Below, in pieces: positions 1 to 8,125 of a stretch of DNA of 64,000 bases. The notes beneath the pieces were generated by a model. The model searched no databases, had not been told where the DNA came from, and worked only from the letters and a program-made list of their open reading frames with translations. The position numbers were made by a program, and so were the translations under genes. Positions within the stretch are counted from its first letter, which is position 1, and every line of letters begins with the position of its first letter. This DNA comes from an uncultured Anaeromyxobacter sp. (GTDB taxonomy: Bacteria > Myxococcota > Myxococcia > Myxococcales > Anaeromyxobacteraceae), in the NCBI GenBank assembly GCA_903904005.1, contig CAIVAR010000116.1:31408-95407 (forward strand), in the 5' to 3' direction.

Positions 1-1165
1 TGAAGAAGTTGGGCGTCTCGGGGAGGTGATCGGTTCCGTAGGTCTGCCCGATGTAGGCGCGGACCGACTCGACCGCCTCCGGCGCCAGCCGCACCGAGTC
101 GGTGCGCATGTAGGTGATGAGGCCGGTGGTGCCGTCCTCGCCGAGGTCGACGCCCTCGTAGAGCCGCTGGGCCAGCGTCATGGTCTTCTTGGCGCTGAAG
201 CCGAGCCGGTTGGCCGCCTCCTGCTGGAGCTTGGCGGTGGTGAAGGGCGGGGGCGGGTTGCGCCGCCGCTCCTTGCGATCGACCGAGGCCACGGTGAAGC
301 GGGCCTTCTCGACCTCGGCGGCGAGCCCGCGCGCCGTCTCGCCCTCGGTGAGCTCGGCCCTCTGGCCGTCCACCTTGAACAGCCGGGCGCGGAACTCGGG
401 GGGGAGCGCGGCGGCCAGGTCGGCGTCGAGCGTCCAGTACTCCACCTTGACGAAGGCCTCGATCTCCCGCTCCCGGTCCACCACCAGCCGGACGGCGACC
501 GACTGCACGCGCCCGGCCGAGAGGCCGCGGCGCACCTTCTTCCAGAGAATGGGGCTGATCTGGTAGCCGACGAGCCGGTCGAGGATCCGGCGGGCCTGCT
601 GGCTGTCGTACTTCTTGCGGTCGAGCTGGCCGGGCTTCTGGATGGCGGCCAGGATGGCGCCCTTGGTGATCTCGTTGAAGAGCACCCGCTGCACCTTGTC
701 GTCGCCGCCGGGGGCCCCGAGCTCCATGGAGAGGTGCCAGGCGATGGCCTCCCCCTCGCGGTCGGGGTCGGTGGCGATCAGGATCCGGTCGGCCTTGCGC
801 GCCGCCTTCTTGATGTCGGCCACCACCTTGGTCTTGTCGCGGATGACGACGTACTGCGGCTCGAAGCCGTGTTCGACGTCGACGCCGAGCTTGGACTTGG
901 GCAGGTCCATGATGTGCCCGACCGAGGCGAGCACGTCGTAGGAGCGCCCCAGGTACTTCTTGATGGTCTTCGCCTTGGCCGGCGACTCCACCACCACGAG
1001 CGTGCCGCCGCGAACCGCGCCCCGGACCGGCTTCGCGACCTTCACGGCTTTCTCGGCCTTCTCGACTTTCTCGGCCGTGGCCGGCTTCGCGGCCTTCTCG
1101 ACCTTCGCCGACTTCGTGCTCGCAGGCGTCTTCTTCGCGCCGGTCTTCCTGGCTGCCGTGGCCAT
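1..1165 (-). CDS. topA: DNA topoisomerase I, N-terminal part (runs off the left edge)
   Basis: Type IA topoisomerase that relaxes negative supercoils by single-strand passage. The visible 388 codons hold the TOPRIM start VVVESPAKAKTIKKYLG at about residues 55-71, the acidic DPDREGEA motif, and near the edge ITYMRTDS, which carries the catalytic tyrosine. The C-terminal part lies outside the window. About 52 residues rich in Lys and Ala precede the TOPRIM domain, an unusual N-terminal tail. The start is ATGATG, which overlaps the dprA stop; I used the second ATG (1165) because the AGGAG element then has better spacing, and 1168 is the alternative. It is co-transcribed with dprA. Confidence 0.97.
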   Translation of the reverse strand, partial: MATAARKTGAKKTPASTKSAKVEKAAKPATAEKVEKAEKAVKVAKPVRGAVRGGTLVVVESPAKAKTIKKYLGRSYDVLASVGHIMDLPKSKLGVDVEHGFEPQYVVIRDKTKVVADIKKAARKADRILIATDPDREGEAIAWHLSMELGAPGGDDKVQRVLFNEITKGAILAAIQKPGQLDRKKYDSQQARRILDRLVGYQISPILWKKVRRGLSAGRVQSVAVRLVVDREREIEAFVKVEYWTLDADLAAALPPEFRARLFKVDGQRAELTEGETARGLAAEVEKARFTVASVDRKERRRNPPPPFTTAKLQQEAANRLGFSAKKTMTLAQRLYEGVDLGEDGTTGLITYMRTDSVRLAPEAVESVRAYIGQTYGTDHLPETPNFF

Positions 1166-2055
1166 CATTCTCCTCTGGACCCGAATTCACGCCGGGCGAA
1201 CCCGCGCCCCGGCCTCCGCTCCACGAGCCCGAGCAGCTCGAGCTCCATCAATCCCGCCAGCACCGCCGCCGGGCCGACCCCGGCGCGGCGCGCCACCTCG
1301 TCGGCTCCCCGCGGCTCCCGGTCGAGCGCCCCGAGGAGCGTCGCCGCCTCGCCGCCGAGATTCCGGGGGTCGATCGCCTCGATGGCGATCCCGTCCCCCT
1401 CGTCGTCGAGCCCGAGTCCGCTCGCGAGCTCCTCCACGGTCCGGAACACCGAGGCCCCGCCCGCCACGAGCGCCCGGAGCCCCTCGCCCTCGTCCCCGGC
1501 GACCCCGCCGGCAACCCAGACCGCCTGTCCCAGCCGCGCCGCCTGCCCGGCCGTGAGGAGCGCGCCGCTGCCGGCGCCCGCCCTCACCACCACCGTCGCC
1601 TCTCCCAGGGCCGCAACGATCCGGTTGCGCTTCGGGAAGCTCCAGGTCGCCGCGCGCCGGCCGTCGTCCATCTCGGACACGAGGCCGCCGCCCGACTCGA
1701 CGATCCGGGCGAACAGCTCCCGGTTCTCAGCCGGGTAGAGGTGATCGAGCCCCCCGCCCAGCACCACCACGGTTCGACCACCGGCCTCGAGGCAGCCGGC
1801 GTGGGCTGCCGCGTCGACCCCGACCGCTCCTCCGGAGACCACCCAGGCACCCGCCCGGGCCACTGCGGCTCCGACCCGCTGGGCCTCGTCGAGCCCCGCC
1901 GGACCTGCCGTCCGGGACCCCACCACGGCCACCACCCGGTCACCCGGACGCGGCAACTCCCCGCGTACCCGGAGGAATTCCGGGGGATCGGACAGGAGGC
2001 CGAGGGCCTTTGGCCATCCCTCTTCGCCTCGACCGATGGTGCGAGCACCCCTCAT
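1165..2055 (-). CDS. dprA: DNA processing protein DprA (Smf)
   Basis: DprA loads RecA on incoming single-stranded DNA during natural transformation. The 296-residue protein has the Rossmann-like core: GSRTAG at residues 47-52, [12 protein letters not shown] at 74-85, and PKRNRI at 141-146 followed by the conserved ALGEATVVV strand. A winged-helix C-terminal domain follows at roughly 235-290. The N-terminal SAM-like domain of some DprA proteins is absent. The gene overlaps topA by a few bases, the common dprA-topA pairing. The ATG lies only a few bases after the predicted transcription start, so the message may be nearly leaderless. Confidence 0.95.
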   Translation of the reverse strand: MRGARTIGRGEEGWPKALGLLSDPPEFLRVRGELPRPGDRVVAVVGSRTAGPAGLDEAQRVGAAVARAGAWVVSGGAVGVDAAAHAGCLEAGGRTVVVLGGGLDHLYPAENRELFARIVESGGGLVSEMDDGRRAATWSFPKRNRIVAALGEATVVVRAGAGSGALLTAGQAARLGQAVWVAGGVAGDEGEGLRALVAGGASVFRTVEELASGLGLDDEGDGIAIEAIDPRNLGGEAATLLGALDREPRGADEVARRAGVGPAAVLAGLMELELLGLVERRPGRGFARREFGSRGE

Positions 2056-2065
2056 TCGGCGGGGT

Positions 2066-2094
2066 CATATACGCACCGCGGCGGGGCAGGTCAA
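2066..2094 (-). promoter_or_regulatory. sigma-70 type promoter for dprA-topA
   Basis: On the minus strand TTGACC (2089-2094) and TATATG (2066-2071) are separated by exactly 17 bases. The start point would be near 2059, about 4 bases before the dprA ATG. A 7-bp inverted repeat (GGGCAGG/CCTGCCC, about 2085-2109) surrounds the -35 box and could be an operator; this is inference. Confidence 0.7.
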
Positions 2095-2129
2095 GCGACG
2101 CCCTGCCCGGGCCGTCCCGGCCGATGGGC

Positions 2130-3440
2130 CTAACCCCCCTTTTTTGCTGGGGTCGTGTCGGCCGAAGGGCGCATCTCCACGTGGTCGCCCACGAGCAGCT
2201 CGGAGATGGACCGGCGGACGTAGGCGGTCGAGGCGCGGTCCTGCGCGTCGAAGACCACCACGTGCCCGATGACCTCGCGGGGGAGGCCGGCGGTGTTGAG
2301 CGGCCGGTCGATCGGCTCGTAGAGCGGGTCTCCCGCCCGGACCACCTCGAAGGTGTTCCCCACGTCGACGCCGTCGGCCGTGCCCTTGTCGAGGTAGACC
2401 ACGTTGAACTCGGCGGCGCCGGTGACGATGGCGGGCTGGACGCCGATGACGTAGGCGTCGACGGAGGAGCGGTTGGGCCGCACGAAGAGGGGGCGCTGGG
2501 CCTGCTCGACCGCCGGGCCGATGAGATCACCCCGCTCGATGCCGTCGTTCACGTAGGTGATGACGAGGGACGCGGCCTTGCCGGGCTCGACGGCCGTCAC
2601 CCGGGCCGTGCCCAGGATGACGGTCTTCCACCCGACCGAGCGGCCGGTCACCGGGTGGAAGATCTTCCCGTCGGTCCGGTAGACGGAGAACTTCTGCCCC
2701 ACCTGGACCGAGCCGGGGTCCTGGAACTTGCCGTAGATCCGGTCGCCGGTGGTGAGGATCATCTTCTCCTCGAACGCGGCCACGACCGTTCCCGAGGCGG
2801 TGAGCTGGTTCGCGGTGACGAAGCTGTTGCGCAGGACCGCGGGACCCTTGGGGCGCGCGCCGCCGATCTTGTACGGGCCGCCCACGGTCACCGTGTCCTC
2901 GTCGTCGAGCATCTGCGCCCGGTCGATGCTGCCGCGCGTGAGGTCGTCGAGCTCCTTGGGGGGCGCCACGTCGTCGGCAGCCCCCGCGATGCGCACCGGG
3001 GCCTGGGAAGGGGCGGAGCCGGCCGGGGCGAGCCGGAGCGGGTTGCCGGGGTAGATCCAGTGCGGGTTCTCGATCTGCGGGTTGTACGACCAGAGCTTGG
3101 GCCAGTACCACGGCGACTCCAGGTACTTCCCGGAGAGATCCCAGAGCGTGTCGCCGCGCTGGATCACGTGGTTGTCCGGGGCGGGGTCTCGCGAGGCCGT
3201 GCCGGGTGTCGGCTCGACGGCCACGCCCTCGAGCCGGTCGGCTGCGGTGTTCAGGTCCACCGTGCCTCTCGCGTTCGCCGGCAGGGACGGCCCCTGGGCG
3301 CCGTCGATGATGGTGGTCGTCCGCTGCGTCCCGGCGTCCTGGACCGCCTGGACCCCGCGCGCCTGGTCGAGCGCGCCCGCCTGGGCGAGGGAGAGCGAGG
3401 GGAGGACGGCGAGGAGGACGGCGAGCTTCACGTGGGTCAT
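2130..3440 (-). CDS. Secreted LysM-domain protein
   Basis: The 436-residue protein begins with a signal peptide (cleavage likely after ...LSLAQA, residue 21) and has one LysM domain at about 91-138 (HVIQRGDTLWDLSGKYL through YPGNPLRL), the fold that binds peptidoglycan glycan chains. The remaining 300 residues are probably beta-rich and match no family I can name. It overlaps the upstream lipoprotein gene by ATGA, so the two are translated together and probably act at the cell wall. The coding end carries an A6G6 run just before the TAG stop. Function beyond wall binding is unknown. Confidence 0.88.
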   Translation of the reverse strand: MTHVKLAVLLAVLPSLSLAQAGALDQARGVQAVQDAGTQRTTTIIDGAQGPSLPANARGTVDLNTAADRLEGVAVEPTPGTASRDPAPDNHVIQRGDTLWDLSGKYLESPWYWPKLWSYNPQIENPHWIYPGNPLRLAPAGSAPSQAPVRIAGAADDVAPPKELDDLTRGSIDRAQMLDDEDTVTVGGPYKIGGARPKGPAVLRNSFVTANQLTASGTVVAAFEEKMILTTGDRIYGKFQDPGSVQVGQKFSVYRTDGKIFHPVTGRSVGWKTVILGTARVTAVEPGKAASLVITYVNDGIERGDLIGPAVEQAQRPLFVRPNRSSVDAYVIGVQPAIVTGAAEFNVVYLDKGTADGVDVGNTFEVVRAGDPLYEPIDRPLNTAGLPREVIGHVVVFDAQDRASTAYVRRSISELLVGDHVEMRPSADTTPAKKGG

Positions 3441-4294
3441 GGCGCGGCTCCTTGCACCGCCGGTGCGCGCTCGCTGGCGCGCTTCCCTGCGGGTGAATCG
3501 GGGAAATCCTTGACGAGGCGGGCCTGGAGGCGGCTCGCCTCGGAGGCACGGCCCCTGCGAAGCTCGCAGACGGCCAGCCCCTCGAGGGCGTCAGGCGCTG
3601 CCCGGGATGCCGGGAACTCGGCGACCGCGCGGGAAAAGTCCTCGCAGGAGCCGTCGGGGTCGCCGGCGTCCCTGCGGGTACGCGCGGCGTCGACGAGCGC
3701 CTCGCCGGAGCGGGCGCTCGCCGGGTAGGCGTCGGCGAACTGCTCGAGCGCGCGGGCCCGGGGCAGGCCGGCCTGGGCGCGGGCCCGGTCGAGGGCCGCC
3801 TGAACGTTGGAAGGCGAGCTCTTCCCTCCCGTTCCGAGGGCGGTGACCGCCGCCGGGGACGGGTCCTGAATGGGCGTGGAGGTCGGGACGGGAGGGGCGG
3901 AGGAGCCACCCTTCCCGCTCTTCTGCGCCTTCGACGGGCCGGAGGGCTCGAGCTTCACCACCTTGAGGTTGGCGGGAACCGCGATCCCCTCCGGGACCGA
4001 TGCGGTGCCGGTGACCGTGGCCGGTGGGGCGGCGGGGGCCTGCGGAACCGCCGCGGGCACCGACCGGGCGACGACGAGGTCGATCTGGGTGGCCATGGCA
4101 TCGAGCCGCTTCAGGAGTTCGTCGTTCTCCCGGCGAAGCGTGCGGACCTCCGCCTTCAGGGAGGAGACGTCCTGCGCGAGCTGCCCTCCGCCGGTCGCAC
4201 AGCCGGACAGAAGAAGGAGAGCCGCGGCGGCGGCGCTGGCGGAGTTCGTGAGCAAATCCTCAAGGATTCTCGGGCGTGTACGTGTCACAGTCAA
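3437..4294 (-). CDS. YbgF/CpoB-like lipoprotein with coiled coil and TPR-like repeats
   Basis: The 285-residue protein has a hydrophobic segment ending in the lipobox LLSGC (Cys32), a heptad-like coiled coil at about 38-72, a Pro/Ala/Ser-rich linker, and a helical repeat region at about 168-280. This order matches CpoB/YbgF proteins of the Tol-Pal system, which coordinate peptidoglycan synthesis with outer-membrane constriction. No tol or pal genes are nearby, so the role is tentative. The start is TTG, overlapping the pgeF stop as TTGA; a GTG two codons later is possible. It is coupled to the downstream LysM gene. Confidence 0.75.
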   Translation of the reverse strand: MTVTRTRPRILEDLLTNSASAAAAALLLLSGCATGGGQLAQDVSSLKAEVRTLRRENDELLKRLDAMATQIDLVVARSVPAAVPQAPAAPPATVTGTASVPEGIAVPANLKVVKLEPSGPSKAQKSGKGGSSAPPVPTSTPIQDPSPAAVTALGTGGKSSPSNVQAALDRARAQAGLPRARALEQFADAYPASARSGEALVDAARTRRDAGDPDGSCEDFSRAVAEFPASRAAPDALEGLAVCELRRGRASEASRLQARLVKDFPDSPAGKRASERAPAVQGAAP

Positions 4295-5034
4295 GAAACG
4301 GCGGAAATGAAGGCCACGTGCCTCCCGGTGCGGCCGCTGTCCCGGCGATGGGAGAAGAAGGTGCGTTCCTCACACGAGGTGCAGCGGGACAGGGTCTCGA
4401 TGTGTCGCCGGGGGAGCCCGGCCGCCCGGAGCAGCAGCTCGTTGGCCCGCCAGAGATCGACACGAGCGCCGTGATCCCGGGGGGTTGCGGTGGTCGGTCC
4501 AACCTCGTCCCGGAACCGCTCGGCGAGCTCCCGGGAGACCTCGAAGCAGCACGGACCGATGCCGGGGCCGATCGCGGCGAGCAGGTCGCCGGGGCGGGCG
4601 CCGTGCCGCTCGACGAGGGTCCTCACCCCCGCCGCCGCCGCCCCACCGATGGTCCCTCGCCAGCCGGCGTGGACGGCGGCCACCGCTCCGCTCCGGGGAT
4701 CGGCGAGGAGCACCGGGACGCAGTCGGCCACCGAGACGCAGGCCGCGACACCGGGCACCGCCGTGGACACGGCATCGGCCTCCTCCACCGGGTCGGTCCC
4801 CGCCGCGGCCTCGAACACCCGGCAACCGTGGACCTGCCGGACCCGCGCGAAGGAGAGGCCGGTGGCGGCGCGCAGCCGCTCCCAGTTCTCCCGGACGCGG
4901 TCGTCGTCGTCGCCCACCGTCGAGGAGAGGTTGAGGCTCTTCCAGGGGCCACGGGAGACGCCTCCTTCACGAGTGGTGAACCCGTGCGGCCGCCCGGCCA
5001 GAAGCCGGGCGAGGAGGATGCCGGGGTCGGCCAT
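4291..5034 (-). CDS. pgeF: Peptidoglycan editing factor PgeF (YfiH, multicopper-polyphenol-oxidase fold)
   Basis: This 247-residue cytoplasmic protein belongs to the YfiH/DUF152 family, whose E. coli member removes wrongly built muropeptide precursors. The metal-site residues His70 (QVHG), Cys105 (ADC) and His122 (VHAGWRG) are all present, as are FTTREGGVS near the N-terminus and the GPGIGPCCFEV motif. The ATG at 5034 follows the moxR stop by 5 bases. Position ahead of two envelope genes fits a wall-related transcription unit. Confidence 0.93.
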   Translation of the reverse strand: MADPGILLARLLAGRPHGFTTREGGVSRGPWKSLNLSSTVGDDDDRVRENWERLRAATGLSFARVRQVHGCRVFEAAAGTDPVEEADAVSTAVPGVAACVSVADCVPVLLADPRSGAVAAVHAGWRGTIGGAAAAGVRTLVERHGARPGDLLAAIGPGIGPCCFEVSRELAERFRDEVGPTTATPRDHGARVDLWRANELLLRAAGLPRRHIETLSRCTSCEERTFFSHRRDSGRTGRHVAFISAVS

Positions 5035-5039
5035 TCCCC

Positions 5040-5966
5040 CTACCGCCTCCCGGGGGCGATGCCTCGGGCGACCTCGTCGACGTGGGGGCGCGCGGCGACC
5101 AGGTCGGCCTCGTGCTTGAGCAGGACGTTCAGGGTCTCGGAGACCACCCGCCCGTCCAGCGCGTGGGCCTGCAGGAGGACGAGCGACCGGATCCAGTCGA
5201 GCGTCTCGGAGATCGAGGGCGCCTTCTTGAGGTCCATCGAGCGCAGCGCCGCCACCGCGGCGACGGTCTGGCGCGCCAGCTCCTCCGGCACGCCCGGCAC
5301 GCGGGCCCGGACGATGGCGAGCTCCCGCTCCTGCGACGGGAAGTCGATGAAGAGGTGGAGGCACCGGCGCCGGAGCGCGTCGGAGAGCTCCCGGGTGGCG
5401 TTGGAGGTGAGGACGAGGCGCGGGGGGTGGACGGCCCGCATCGTCCCGAGCTCCGGAACGGTCACGGCGTTGTCGGCCAGCAGCTCGAGCAGGAAGGCTT
5501 CGAACTCCGGGTCGGCCTTGTCGATCTCGTCGACGAGGAGAAGCGCCGGCACGTCGGAGAGGACGGCCTGGAGCACCGGGCGGGGGAGCAGGAAGCGCTC
5601 GCTGAAGAAGACGTTCCCCTCGGCGTCGAGCCGGTCGGCGGCCTCCGAGAGCGTCCGCGCGCCCGCCAGCGTGTCGCCGATGCGCTCCTTCAGCATCTGG
5701 GTGTAGAGGAGCTGCTTGCCGTACTCCCACTCGTAGACCGCCTTGGCCTCGTCGAGCCCCTCGTAGCACTGGAGCCGGAGCAGCTTCCGGCCGGTCGCTG
5801 CGGCCAGCGCCACGGCCAGCTCCGTCTTCCCGACCCCGGCGGGCCCCTCGACGAGCAGGGGCTTCTCCAGCCGTTCGGCCAGGAACACCGACGTGGCGAT
5901 CTCGCGCGACGGGAGGTAGCCCTTCCCCTCCAGCAGCCGCGCGCCCTCCTCTACCGACGCGAGCAT
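5040..5966 (-). CDS. MoxR-family AAA+ ATPase
   Basis: The roughly 308-residue protein has Walker A GPAGVGKT at 41-48, Walker B LLLVDEID at 142-149, the sensor strand LVLTSNATRELSDALRRRC and the lid domain, which is the MoxR layout. MoxR ATPases act as chaperone-like activators of VWA-domain partners. The usual partner genes (DUF58, VWA) are not beside it here, so its client is unknown. The start is uncertain: ATG 5966 or ATG 5975 three codons earlier; neither has a strong Shine-Dalgarno. It is transcribed away from the pilU-like gene, 60 bases away. Confidence 0.9.
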   Translation of the reverse strand: MLASVEEGARLLEGKGYLPSREIATSVFLAERLEKPLLVEGPAGVGKTELAVALAAATGRKLLRLQCYEGLDEAKAVYEWEYGKQLLYTQMLKERIGDTLAGARTLSEAADRLDAEGNVFFSERFLLPRPVLQAVLSDVPALLLVDEIDKADPEFEAFLLELLADNAVTVPELGTMRAVHPPRLVLTSNATRELSDALRRRCLHLFIDFPSQERELAIVRARVPGVPEELARQTVAAVAALRSMDLKKAPSISETLDWIRSLVLLQAHALDGRVVSETLNVLLKHEADLVAARPHVDEVARGIAPGRR

Positions 5967-6026
5967 AGGGCACATGCAACCACACGCGCGATTCCCCCGC
6001 CACCCTTCGCGGGCTAGGATGTCGGC

Positions 6027-7142
6027 ATGGAACCTTCCCAGGGCCCTCTCAGCGAGGAGATGTTCCACTCCTTCCTGCAGCTGGCCGTGAAGCGCCAGGC
6101 CAGCGACGTCCATTTCGAGGTGGGGTACCCACCCACCTACCGGGTGTTCGGCGAGCTGCTCGCCGCCAAGGTGCCGCCGCTCACGCACGCGGACACCGAG
6201 GCCATCGCCAACTTCGTGCTGCAGGCCCCCGGCTCCGGGTTCGGCCCGCTCGACTTCCGGGAGGTCGATCGCAGCTACTCCTTGCCCGGTGTCTCCCGCT
6301 TCCGCGCCAGCATCTTCAAGCAGCGGGGGAGCTGGGGGGCGGTGATGCGCACCATCCCGTTCGCCATCCCCGACTTCGCGACGCTCAACCTGCCGCCGGT
6401 GGTGGCCACCGTCGCCGATGCACGCCGCGGCCTCGTCGTGGTGAGCGGCGCCACCGGCAACGGCAAGTCCACCACCATCGCCGCCATCATCCACCACATC
6501 ATCCAGCAGGAGCGGCTGCACGTGGTCACGGTGGAGGACCCCATCGAGTTCATCTTCTCGTCGGGACGGGGGCTCGTCATCCAGCGCGAGGTCGGGTCGG
6601 ACACGGCCAGCTACTCGGACGCCTTGCGCGCCGCGCTCCGGCAGGACCCCGACGTGATCATGGTGGGCGAGCTGCGCGACCGGGAGTCGGCCGACATCTG
6701 CCTCAAGGCGGCCGAGACCGGCCACCTCGTCATCACCTCCCTCCACACGCCGGACGTCCCCCGCTCCATCGGGCGACTGGTGGGGCTCTTCCCCTCCGAC
6801 GAGCAGGAGACGGTGCGGGCGCGGATTGCCGACAACCTCCAGGCGGTGATCGCGCTGCGCCTGCTCATGCGCGCCGACGCGGCCGGGCTCATCCCGGCGG
6901 TGGAGGCGCTCCTCGCCACCTCCACGGTGCGCGAGATGGTCCGCGACGCGGCCCGGATCAAGGAGCTGAAGCCCTACATGGAGACGGCCGGGGCCGATCT
7001 GGGCATGCACTCCTTCGACCAGTACCTCTACAAGCTGCACGAGGCCCGGCGGATCTCGCTCGACACGGCGCTCGGCAACGCCACCAACCGTGCCGACCTG
7101 GAACGGCGGATCCTCATCGAGTCCGGAGGCCGCCCGGCGTGA
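6027..7142 (+). CDS. PilT/PilU-family twitching motility ATPase
   Basis: Hexameric ATPase that powers type IV pilus retraction. The 371-residue protein has the PilT N-terminal PAS-like domain, Walker A GATGNGKST at 141-149 (Asn replaces the common Ser), the Asp box with VEDPIEF at about 169-175, Walker B region LRQDPDVIMVGELRD at about 204-218, and the His box TGHLVITSLHT. The variant Walker A and the sequence as a whole could fit PilT or PilU; I cannot separate them without a tree. The stop overlaps the start of the PilZ gene as GTGA, which suggests that the pair works together. Confidence 0.92.
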   Translation: MEPSQGPLSEEMFHSFLQLAVKRQASDVHFEVGYPPTYRVFGELLAAKVPPLTHADTEAIANFVLQAPGSGFGPLDFREVDRSYSLPGVSRFRASIFKQRGSWGAVMRTIPFAIPDFATLNLPPVVATVADARRGLVVVSGATGNGKSTTIAAIIHHIIQQERLHVVTVEDPIEFIFSSGRGLVIQREVGSDTASYSDALRAALRQDPDVIMVGELRDRESADICLKAAETGHLVITSLHTPDVPRSIGRLVGLFPSDEQETVRARIADNLQAVIALRLLMRADAAGLIPAVEALLATSTVREMVRDAARIKELKPYMETAGADLGMHSFDQYLYKLHEARRISLDTALGNATNRADLERRILIESGGRPA

Positions 7143-8098
7143 CCCCGGCCGCGGCCACCCCCGCGCGAATCCTCGTCGTGGGCTCGAACGCCGAGCTCGC
7201 GGCTGCACTCCACGTCCACGCCGAGGACGCGGGCTGGATGCTCTACACCGCGCCTGGCCCGGCCGACCTCGAGGCGATGGTGCGCGCGGTGTCGCCGATG
7301 CTGGTGGCGCTCGTGCTCCCCGCCGCGCCCGATGCCACCTGGGGTGCGGCGCTCACCGCCGCCCAGGCGGCCTCCCGCGCCGGCGTCCGCGTCGTCATGG
7401 TGGCACCGTCGCGCGAGATCGTGGAACCGCTCGCCGCGGTGGCCGGGGCGGAACGGGCGCTGTCGGTCGCGGAGCTCCTGGCGCACCCCGGTGCGCTCGC
7501 CGACGCGGCCACGCCCCGCCCACCCGGTGCCCGCGTCCCCGAGCCCGTGCGCCCCCGGCCGGTGGCCGCACCGCTGATCTCGCCAACGACGCCGACACCG
7601 GCGCCAGGCCCGGCTGCGGTTGCGCCCGTGGCGCCGCGCGCCCCGTCCATCGTCCCGCCCTCCCTGGCGGGGCCCGACGAGGCGCCGACCCGGCCGCCGC
7701 CCCGGCCGGCCCCGGACCTCATGTCGCTCATCGACGAGGAACTGGTCGAGGACCGGAGACGGCCGCTTCCCAACGCCCGCGTCGAGGTCTCGGTCAGCCT
7801 GGTGTCGGAGCACAACTTCTACGTGGGCACGACCCGGCGCATCGACTCCGGCGGCGTCTTCATCGCCACGGCCATGCCGCCGCCGGTGGGAACGCGGGTG
7901 CAGGTGCGGCTTGGCCTCGCCGACGGTCGGAAGATCGACCTGGACGGCGAGGTGGCCTTCCTGCGGGCCAAGTCGGCCACCACCGGGCGGCAACCGGCCG
8001 GCTGCGGTGTGCGGCTCGCCGGGGTCCCGGGCTGGGCGCTCGACGCCATCGAGCGCTTCTTCCAGGCGCGCCTGCCCATCGTCTACGCACCGACGTAG
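7139..8098 (+). CDS. PilZ-domain protein with a receiver-like N-terminal domain
   Basis: The 319-residue protein has an alpha/beta N-terminal region (ILVVGSNAELAAALHVHAED, about 10-110) that resembles a response-regulator fold but lacks a clear phosphoacceptor Asp. A Pro/Ala linker follows to about 200, then a PilZ domain at about 205-310 with the motif RRIDSGGVFIAT. The PilZ part looks like the Myxococcus paralogous PilZ family (TIGR02266). PilZ domains bind cyclic di-GMP; whether this one does is open because the N-terminal RxxxR is not clear. GTG start overlaps the pilT/U stop, so a role in pilus control is the natural inference. Confidence 0.85.
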   Translation: MTPAAATPARILVVGSNAELAAALHVHAEDAGWMLYTAPGPADLEAMVRAVSPMLVALVLPAAPDATWGAALTAAQAASRAGVRVVMVAPSREIVEPLAAVAGAERALSVAELLAHPGALADAATPRPPGARVPEPVRPRPVAAPLISPTTPTPAPGPAAVAPVAPRAPSIVPPSLAGPDEAPTRPPPRPAPDLMSLIDEELVEDRRRPLPNARVEVSVSLVSEHNFYVGTTRRIDSGGVFIATAMPPPVGTRVQVRLGLADGRKIDLDGEVAFLRAKSATTGRQPAGCGVRLAGVPGWALDAIERFFQARLPIVYAPT

Positions 8099-8125
8099 GG
8101 GCGGGGGCGGGGCGCGGGATGCGCC

